Assembly: GCF_011043545.1 (NCBI RefSeq)
Contig: NZ_JAAKGP010000002.1
Span: forward strand, 124,001 to 188,000
Origin: Rhodobacter sp. SGA-6-6
GTDB lineage: Bacteria; Pseudomonadota; Alphaproteobacteria; Rhodobacterales; Rhodobacteraceae
Length of the DNA: 64,000 bases
Direction of reading: 5' to 3'
Position numbers and translations under genes: made by a program. Shown one piece after another: positions 58,962 to 64,000 of the stretch. Position 1 is the stretch's first letter; each line of letters begins with the position of its first letter. Below the pieces are notes generated by a model, which saw only the letters and a list, made by a program, of their open reading frames with translations, did no database searches and was not told the DNA's origin.

Positions 58962-59657
58962 CTAGCCGCCGGCCTTCGCCAGCAGCTCCAGCACCTTCGG
59001 CCCCAGCCCTTCCACCACCAGCTTCACCCCCTCGGCATTGGGGTGGATGCCATCGGCCTGCATCCAGCCGGCATAGCTGGCCGGATCGGTCATCGAGCCC
59101 CCGGCGCCCACGAAGCCGGCAAAGAAATCCGGCGCCAGCAACGCGCCATGGGCCGCGGCCAGATCGGGGTAGACCGCATCGAACTCTGCCTTGTAGTCCG
59201 GCCCGAAATTTGCCGGCGCCGCCATCGCCACCAGCAGAACCGGCAGTCCCCTCGCATCCGCCGCCGTCAGGATCGCGTCCAGATTGGCCCGCACCTCCGA
59301 CGGCGACAGCCCGCGCAGCATGTCGTTGCCGCCCAGCGTGACGATCAGCGCATCCGCCTCGGGGCCGAGCGCCCAGTCCACCCGCGCCAGCCCGCCCGCG
59401 GTGGTGTCGCCCGAGACGCCGGCGTTCTGCACTACCACATCGGCGCCGTGGTCCCGGAGCCAGCTTTCCAGCTGCGGCACCAGCCCCTCTTCCGGCGGCA
59501 ACCCGTAGCCCGCGGTCAGGCTGTCGCCGAGCGCCACCACCGTCAGCGGCTCTGCCACAGCCACAGCGACGGAAAAGACCAACGCAATCGTGACATTGCA
59601 GGCGGCCCGCAATGCGCCATAGACCAGGGCGACGCCGCCTTGCAGAAAGTTCCCCAT
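58962..59657 (-). CDS. tesA: Exported SGNH arylesterase/thioesterase I (TesA-like)
   Basis: 231 residues from ATG 59657, supported by GGGAG 5 bases before it; the alternative TTG at 59612 has no ribosome site. Signal peptide ends AVAVAEP. SGNH blocks: VVALGDSLTAGYGLP (Ser), NAGVSGDTTAGG (Gly), VTLGGNDMLRG (Asn), and DGIHPNAEG (Asp-x-x-His). TesA hydrolyses acyl-CoA and ester substrates in the periplasm. Divergent from ybbA/ybbP as in E. coli, with overlapping start codons. Confidence 0.9.
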   Translation of the reverse strand: MGNFLQGGVALVYGALRAACNVTIALVFSVAVAVAEPLTVVALGDSLTAGYGLPPEEGLVPQLESWLRDHGADVVVQNAGVSGDTTAGGLARVDWALGPEADALIVTLGGNDMLRGLSPSEVRANLDAILTAADARGLPVLLVAMAAPANFGPDYKAEFDAVYPDLAAAHGALLAPDFFAGFVGAGGSMTDPASYAGWMQADGIHPNAEGVKLVVEGLGPKVLELLAKAGG

Positions 59658-60324
59658 GTCCGCTCCCGTCCTTGCGCTGACCGACGCCCGCCTGACCCTT
59701 GCCGGCAATGCCGGGCCGGTCGACATCCTCCGGGGCATCACGCTTGCCGTCAACCGGGGCGAGACCATCGGGCTGGTCGGCCCCTCCGGTTCCGGCAAAT
59801 CCTCGCTGCTCATGCTGATGGGCGGGCTGGAGCGCGCCACCGGCGGCGAGGTGCGCGCCCTCGGCCAGGACCTGACCGCGATGGACGAGGATGCGCTGGC
59901 ACGCTTCCGCCGCGACACCATGGGGGTGGTGTTCCAGTCCTTCCACCTGATCCCGACGATGACCGCGCTGGAGAACGTGGCGATCCCGCTGGAGCTTGCG
60001 GGCGCCGCCGATGCCTTCGACCGGGCGCGGGCGGAACTGGAAGCCGTGGGCCTCGGCCCCCGGATCGACCATTATCCAAGCCAGCTGTCGGGGGGCGAGC
60101 AGCAGCGGGTGGCGCTGGCCCGGGCCGCGGCGCCGCGGCCGGCGCTGTTCCTGGCCGACGAGCCGACCGGCAACCTCGACGGTGCCACCGGCGCGGCGAT
60201 CATGGACCTGCTGTTCGGCTTGCGCGACCGCCACGGCGCCACGCTGGTGCTGGTCACCCATGCGCCGGAACTGGCCGAGCGCTGCGACCGGGTGATCCGG
60301 CTGGCCGACGGGCGGCTGGCATGA
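59656..60324 (+). CDS. ybbA: ABC transporter ATP-binding protein, LolD/YbbA-like
   Basis: 222 residues. Walker A GLVGPSGSGKSSLLMLMG, signature YPSQLSGGEQQRVALAR, Walker B ALFLADEPTGNLD, switch VLVTHAPELAERC. It partners the large FtsX-type permease (ATGA overlap) in the MacB/Lol-like mechanotransmission family. YbbAP-TesA is a conserved cluster of unknown substrate, proposed to handle periplasmic lipid-like molecules. The start codon at 59656 overlaps that of tesA on the other strand (shared CATG). Confidence 0.92.
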   Translation: MSAPVLALTDARLTLAGNAGPVDILRGITLAVNRGETIGLVGPSGSGKSSLLMLMGGLERATGGEVRALGQDLTAMDEDALARFRRDTMGVVFQSFHLIPTMTALENVAIPLELAGAADAFDRARAELEAVGLGPRIDHYPSQLSGGEQQRVALARAAAPRPALFLADEPTGNLDGATGAAIMDLLFGLRDRHGATLVLVTHAPELAERCDRVIRLADGRLA

Positions 60325-62846
60325 GCCCCCAATTCGGTCTGGCATTCCGCATCGCCCGGCGCGAGTTGCGCGGCGGCATCCGCGGCTTCCGGGTCTTCCT
60401 CGCCTGCCTCGCCCTCGGCGTCGCCGCCATCGCCGGGGTCGGCACCTTGCGCGCCGGCATCCAGTCCGGGCTGGCCGATCAGGGCGCGGTCCTTCTGGGC
60501 GGCGACGCCGAGATGCGCTTCACCTACCGCGCCGCCGATGCCGGGGAACTGGCCTTCATCGACGGCATCGCCACCGCCTCCTCCGAGGTCTACGACTTCC
60601 GCTCGATGGCGGTGATCGAGGGCGACGAAGCGCTGACGCAGGTCAAGGCGGTGGATGCCGCCTGGCCGCTGACCGGCGCGGCGGTGCTGGAGCCGCCGAT
60701 CCCGGTAGAGCAGGCGCTGGCCGGGACCGAGGGCCTGCCCGGCGCGGTGATGGACCCGGTGCTGGTGGAACGCCTCGGCCTTGCCATCGGCGACAGCTTC
60801 CGCCTCGGCACGCAGGAATTCCGGCTGACCGCCGCGCTGGTCCGCGAACCCGACAGCGCCTCCACCGGCTTCACCCTCGGGCCCCGCACGGTGGTGCGGA
60901 CCGCGGCGCTGGCCGAGTCCGGCCTGCTCGTCCCCGGCTCGCTGTTTGAAACCCGCTACCGGATGACCCTGCCCGAAGGCGCCGATCTCGCCGCCCTCGA
61001 GGAACAGGCCGAGACGCGGTTCCGCGACAAGGGGATGCGCTGGACCGACAGCCGCAACGCCGCCCCGGGTATCGAGCGTTTCGTGACCAACATCGGCAGC
61101 TTCCTGGTGCTGGTCGGGTTGGCCGGGCTGGCGGTGGGAGGGGTCGGCATCTCGGCCGCCATCCGCAGCCATCTGGACGGCAAGACCGCCACCATCGCCA
61201 CGCTGAAGACGCTTGGGGCGTCGGGCGGGCTGATCTTCCGCATCTACCTGGCGCAGACGGCGATCCTTGCCGCCCTCGGCATCCTGATCGGCGTCGCCTT
61301 GGGCGCGCTGGTGCCGCTCATGGCCGCGCCGCTGATCGAGGCTTCGCTGCCCTTCCCCGCCACCATCGGCCTCTCGCCCGGGGCGCTGGCCGAAGCCGCC
61401 TTCTACGGCGCGCTGGCGGCGCTGATCTTCACCCTGATCCCGCTGGCCCGGACCGAGCGCATCCGCCCCGCCGCGCTTTACCGCGGCGGCAGCGGCACCC
61501 GCGACTGGCCGCGCGCGCGCTGGCTGGTGGTGCTGGCGCTCTTGGCGGCGGCGCTGGTCGGCACCGCCACGCTGGCCTCCGGCATCCCGGAACTGGCGCT
61601 CGGCACCGCCGGCGGCATCCTCGCCGCGCTGGCGGTGCTGGCGCTGGCCGCCCTCGGCCTGCGCCTTGCCGCCCGCCGCCTCGCCCGCAGCCCTGCCGCC
61701 CGCGGCCGCCCCGCGCTGCGCGCCGCCCTTTCGGCCATCGGCGGCCCGCAGGGCGATGCGCTGCCGGTGATCCTGTCGCTCGGCCTCGGGCTCTCGGTGC
61801 TGGCCGCCACCGGCCAGATCGACTGGAACCTGCGCCGCGCCATCGCCACCGACCTGCCCGACCGCGCCCCGGCCTTCTTCTTCGTCGATATCCAGCCCGA
61901 CCAGATCGGCCCCTTCCTCGACCGGGTGACCGCCAATCCCGCCGTCACCGGCACCGAGACCGCGCCGATGCTGCGCGGGGTGATCACAAGGATCAACGAC
62001 CGCCCGGCGCGCGAGGTGGCGGGCGACCACTGGGTCGTCCGCGGCGACCGCGGCATCACCTATGCCGCCACCCCGGGCGAGAAGACCCGGATCACCGCCG
62101 GGACCTTCTGGCCCGAGGATTATACCGGCGAGCCGCAAATCAGCTTCTCGGCCACGGAAGGCGCGGAGATGGGGCTGAAACTGGGCGACCGGATCACCGT
62201 CAACATCCTCGGCCGCGACATCACCGCGGTGGTCACCTCCTTCCGCGAGGTGGATTTCTCCAACGCCGGCATGGGCTTCGTGATGACGCTGAACCCTTCC
62301 GCGCTGGCCGGCGCCCCGCATACCCATATCGCCACCGTCTACGCGCCGCCGGAGGCCGAGGCGACGATCCTTCGCGAGGTGACGAAGACCTGGCCCAACG
62401 TCACCGCCATCCGCATCCGCGAGGCGGTGGACCGGGTGGCCGAGGCGCTGTCGGCCATCGCCACCGCCACCGCCTGGGCGGCGGCGGGAACGCTGCTGAC
62501 CGGCTTCATCGTGCTGATCGGCGCGGCGGCGGCGGGCGAACGGGCCCGCATCTACGAGGCCGCGATCCTTAAAACCCTAGGCGCCACCCGCGCCCGCATC
62601 CTGATCAGCTTCGCGCTGCGGGCGGGGCTGCTGGGGGCGGCGGCGGGGGTGGTCGCGGTGGCGGCGGGCGGCATCGCCGGCTGGGCGGTGATGCGCTTCG
62701 TGATGGAGACGGATTACGTCTTCGAGCCGGTCTCGGCGCTGGCCATCGTCGCGGGGGGGATCATCGCCACGCTGCTGGCGGGCCTCGTCTTCGCCGCACG
62801 GCCGCTGTCGGCCCGTCCGGCGCAGGTGCTGCGGGCGCAGGATTAG
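60321..62846 (+). CDS. ybbP: FtsX-family ABC permease, YbbP-like
   Basis: 841 residues. Two FtsX units: a first helix RGFRVFLACLALGVAAIAGVG followed by a large periplasmic domain (~35-250), four further helices, then a second large periplasmic domain (~480-690) and a C-terminal FtsX domain with TGFIVLIGAAAAGERARIYEAAILKTLGATRARI. ATGA overlap with ybbA. Not obviously a lipoprotein exporter LolCE, since it is longer and has two repeats. Confidence 0.9.
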   Translation: MSPQFGLAFRIARRELRGGIRGFRVFLACLALGVAAIAGVGTLRAGIQSGLADQGAVLLGGDAEMRFTYRAADAGELAFIDGIATASSEVYDFRSMAVIEGDEALTQVKAVDAAWPLTGAAVLEPPIPVEQALAGTEGLPGAVMDPVLVERLGLAIGDSFRLGTQEFRLTAALVREPDSASTGFTLGPRTVVRTAALAESGLLVPGSLFETRYRMTLPEGADLAALEEQAETRFRDKGMRWTDSRNAAPGIERFVTNIGSFLVLVGLAGLAVGGVGISAAIRSHLDGKTATIATLKTLGASGGLIFRIYLAQTAILAALGILIGVALGALVPLMAAPLIEASLPFPATIGLSPGALAEAAFYGALAALIFTLIPLARTERIRPAALYRGGSGTRDWPRARWLVVLALLAAALVGTATLASGIPELALGTAGGILAALAVLALAALGLRLAARRLARSPAARGRPALRAALSAIGGPQGDALPVILSLGLGLSVLAATGQIDWNLRRAIATDLPDRAPAFFFVDIQPDQIGPFLDRVTANPAVTGTETAPMLRGVITRINDRPAREVAGDHWVVRGDRGITYAATPGEKTRITAGTFWPEDYTGEPQISFSATEGAEMGLKLGDRITVNILGRDITAVVTSFREVDFSNAGMGFVMTLNPSALAGAPHTHIATVYAPPEAEATILREVTKTWPNVTAIRIREAVDRVAEALSAIATATAWAAAGTLLTGFIVLIGAAAAGERARIYEAAILKTLGATRARILISFALRAGLLGAAAGVVAVAAGGIAGWAVMRFVMETDYVFEPVSALAIVAGGIIATLLAGLVFAARPLSARPAQVLRAQD

Positions 62847-62860
62847 GAAACCGTCGGCAT

Positions 62861-62919
62861 TGGTGGGGTGGAACCCCACGCTACGTCGACTTCCGGTAGG
62901 GTGGGGTTCCACCCCACCA
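62861..62919. terminator. Bidirectional hairpin terminator between ybbP and the kinase-like gene
   Basis: TGGTGGGGTGGAACCCCACGCTAC at 62861 pairs with GTAGGGTGGGGTTCCACCCCACCA ending 62919 (one bulge), over a CGTCGACTTCCG loop. It fills the convergent gap. Confidence 0.8.
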
Positions 62920-62923
62920 CGGC

Positions 62924-63652
62924 CTACCCCTGCCGCCGCAGCCAGGGCAGCACCAGCGTCAGCGCCCGCAACTCCCGGCTTTGCGGCCGGAACAGAAGCA
63001 GCGCCCGCCCCAGCCAGCCGAGCGGCGCCAGCAGAAGCGCCAGCCGCCCCGCCCGGGCCAAGGCCCCCGGCGGCCCCTCCGCACGATAGCCGGCGAAGGC
63101 GGCTTCCAGCCAGCGGGCGTCCTCCGGCCAGCGGGCGAAAGCGCTCTGCGCCAGCACCATCAGGTCCGCCGCCTGCCGCAGCCCGCCCGGCCGCGCGGCG
63201 CGGAAGCGTTCGAGGTCGATGAACCGCACCTGCGCGCCGTCCCAGCAGATGTCGCGCACCGCGGGGCGGCCATGCACCATGCCCGCCAGATGCAGCCGCG
63301 CCAGCGCCTGCCCCGCCGCTTCCATCGCCCGCAGCTTCCCGGCCTCGGCAAGGCCCGGATCGGCCACCACCTGCGGCAGCACCGGGCCGGCGTCGGGCAG
63401 GACGATCCAGCCCGGCCCCTCCATCTCGACCCCCGCCACCGGCAGGCCCTGCGCCTGCAAGGCCCGAATCCCCTCGCGCTCGGCGGCGAAGCTGCGGGCC
63501 GGGTCGCCCTTCTGCAGCCGCATCCGGCCCGCCAGGCGCTCCACCCGTTTCAGCCAGAACCGCCGCCCGTCCGCCAGCTCCAGCGGCCGCACCCGGGCCG
63601 GAGGCTGGTCCAGCGCCTCCTCCACCGCCCGTTCCAGATCGGGGTCGGCCAT
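62924..63652 (-). CDS. Small kinase-like protein (lipopolysaccharide/Bud32-like kinase fold)
   Basis: 242 residues from ATG 63652, 4 bases after the hemC stop. N-lobe features: FWLKRVERLAG with an ATP-anchoring Lys, AAEREGIRALQAQGLPV (alpha-C Glu). The catalytic loop is LAGMVHGRPAVRDICWDG: His is present but the usual Asp is replaced by Arg (HGR instead of HGD), and the DFG is IDLERF. Such changes occur in WaaP/InaA-like families, but activity is uncertain. Target unknown. Confidence 0.7.
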   Translation of the reverse strand: MADPDLERAVEEALDQPPARVRPLELADGRRFWLKRVERLAGRMRLQKGDPARSFAAEREGIRALQAQGLPVAGVEMEGPGWIVLPDAGPVLPQVVADPGLAEAGKLRAMEAAGQALARLHLAGMVHGRPAVRDICWDGAQVRFIDLERFRAARPGGLRQAADLMVLAQSAFARWPEDARWLEAAFAGYRAEGPPGALARAGRLALLLAPLGWLGRALLLFRPQSRELRALTLVLPWLRRQG

Positions 63653-63656
63653 GCCT

Positions 63657-64000
63657 TCAGCCGAAGAAGCCCGGGCCTGCCCGGCCCAGCAGCTCCCCGG
63701 CCAGCGCCACGCCCATGGCGGCGCCATCGCCCGCGGCCCCGCGGACCTCGCCCGCGACCGAGGCGCTGCCGTCCGGCCGCAGGATTTCCCCGCGCAGCCA
63801 GAGCCTGTCGCCCTCCAGCACCGCCAGCCCGGCGATCGGCGTCTGGCAGGAACCGTCGAGCCGGGTCAGGAAGGCCCGCTCCGCCGCCAGCCGCAGCCCG
63901 GTCGGCCCGTGATGGATCGCCGCCAGCATCGCCGCCACGCGGGTATCGCCGACACGCCGCTCCACCCCGATGGCACCCTGGGCACAGGCCGGCAGCATCT
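63657..64000 (-). CDS. hemC: Hydroxymethylbilane synthase (porphobilinogen deaminase), C-terminal part
   Basis: The window holds the last ~114 residues; the gene continues beyond 64000. The cofactor-binding Cys is in RLDGSCQTPIAGLAVL, which fixes the dipyrromethane cofactor. The final domain follows (LWLRGEILRPDGSASV). The enzyme joins four porphobilinogens in haem/bacteriochlorophyll synthesis. The kinase-like gene 4 bases downstream is probably co-transcribed. Confidence 0.92.
   Translation of the reverse strand, partial: MLPACAQGAIGVERRVGDTRVAAMLAAIHHGPTGLRLAAERAFLTRLDGSCQTPIAGLAVLEGDRLWLRGEILRPDGSASVAGEVRGAAGDGAAMGVALAGELLGRAGPGFFG

Noticed and set aside
59043-60324. Long in-frame N-terminal extension of the ybbP frame reaching back over tesA and ybbA
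   Set aside because: It crosses two real genes; the FtsX permease begins at the ATG at 60321 with an ATGA overlap to ybbA.

Overview
The window is G+C-rich (mostly near 70% by eye) and densely coded. It has many 4-base start/stop overlaps and GTG or TTG starts. Gene content points to an alphaproteobacterium of the Rhodobacterales (Rhodobacter/Paracoccus-like): a complete beta-hydroxyaspartate cycle cluster bhcABCD with divergent bhcR, a short RpoN, a group-2 Mrp antiporter with MrpA and MrpB fused, and a two-domain ALDH16 enzyme beside deoC. This assignment is inference from content; no rRNA is present.

Layout. 0.5-11.2 kb: nitrogen and C1-type catabolism. It holds a class III aminotransferase, a glutamine-synthetase-like ligase, a CbiX-like protein with a LysR regulator, a DUF1028 / RidA / Rieske-oxygenase group, an SGNH hydrolase with an SDR, and adenine deaminase with an ArsC-like protein. 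11.3-19 kb: a DMT exporter/importer, a P-loop kinase and the mrpA(B)CDEFG operon. 19-23.4 kb: a translationally coupled run of deoC, a low-GC small ORF, ALDH16 and a K+ channel. 23.5-30.4 kb: GAPDH and the bhc cluster for glyoxylate assimilation. 30.5-35.3 kb: tRNA-Met, HyuA, RpoN and ArgE.

35.4-48.2 kb is the most unusual part. It encodes two exported caspase-fold proteins, an exported chymotrypsin-fold protease, an HtrA/Deg-type protease with PDZ domains, three related small secreted proteins, a SUMF1-like protein and a histidine kinase/response regulator pair. Three of its promoter regions share an inverted repeat ATGAC-N7-GTCAT. I read this as a periplasmic proteolytic stress regulon controlled by its own two-component system. 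I do not know a description of it.

48.2-57.4 kb: a LacI-type regulator, a sugar/inositol ABC transporter, IolG, an SDR, an inosose-isomerase-like TIM barrel, and divergently a MocD-like di-iron enzyme, a MocE-like Rieske ferredoxin and a PanB-like protein. Together these suggest uptake and demethylation/oxidation of an inositol or inosamine derivative (rhizopine-like). 57.5-64 kb: an FAD-linked 2-hydroxyacid oxidase, the tesA-ybbA-ybbP group, a kinase-like protein and the C-terminal end of hemC.

Three dispersed intergenic repeat families lie between genes: a ~210-bp multi-hairpin element (3 copies), CGATTTTTCG-type perfect palindromes (4-5), and GGGGTCC-rich terminator-like elements (6).
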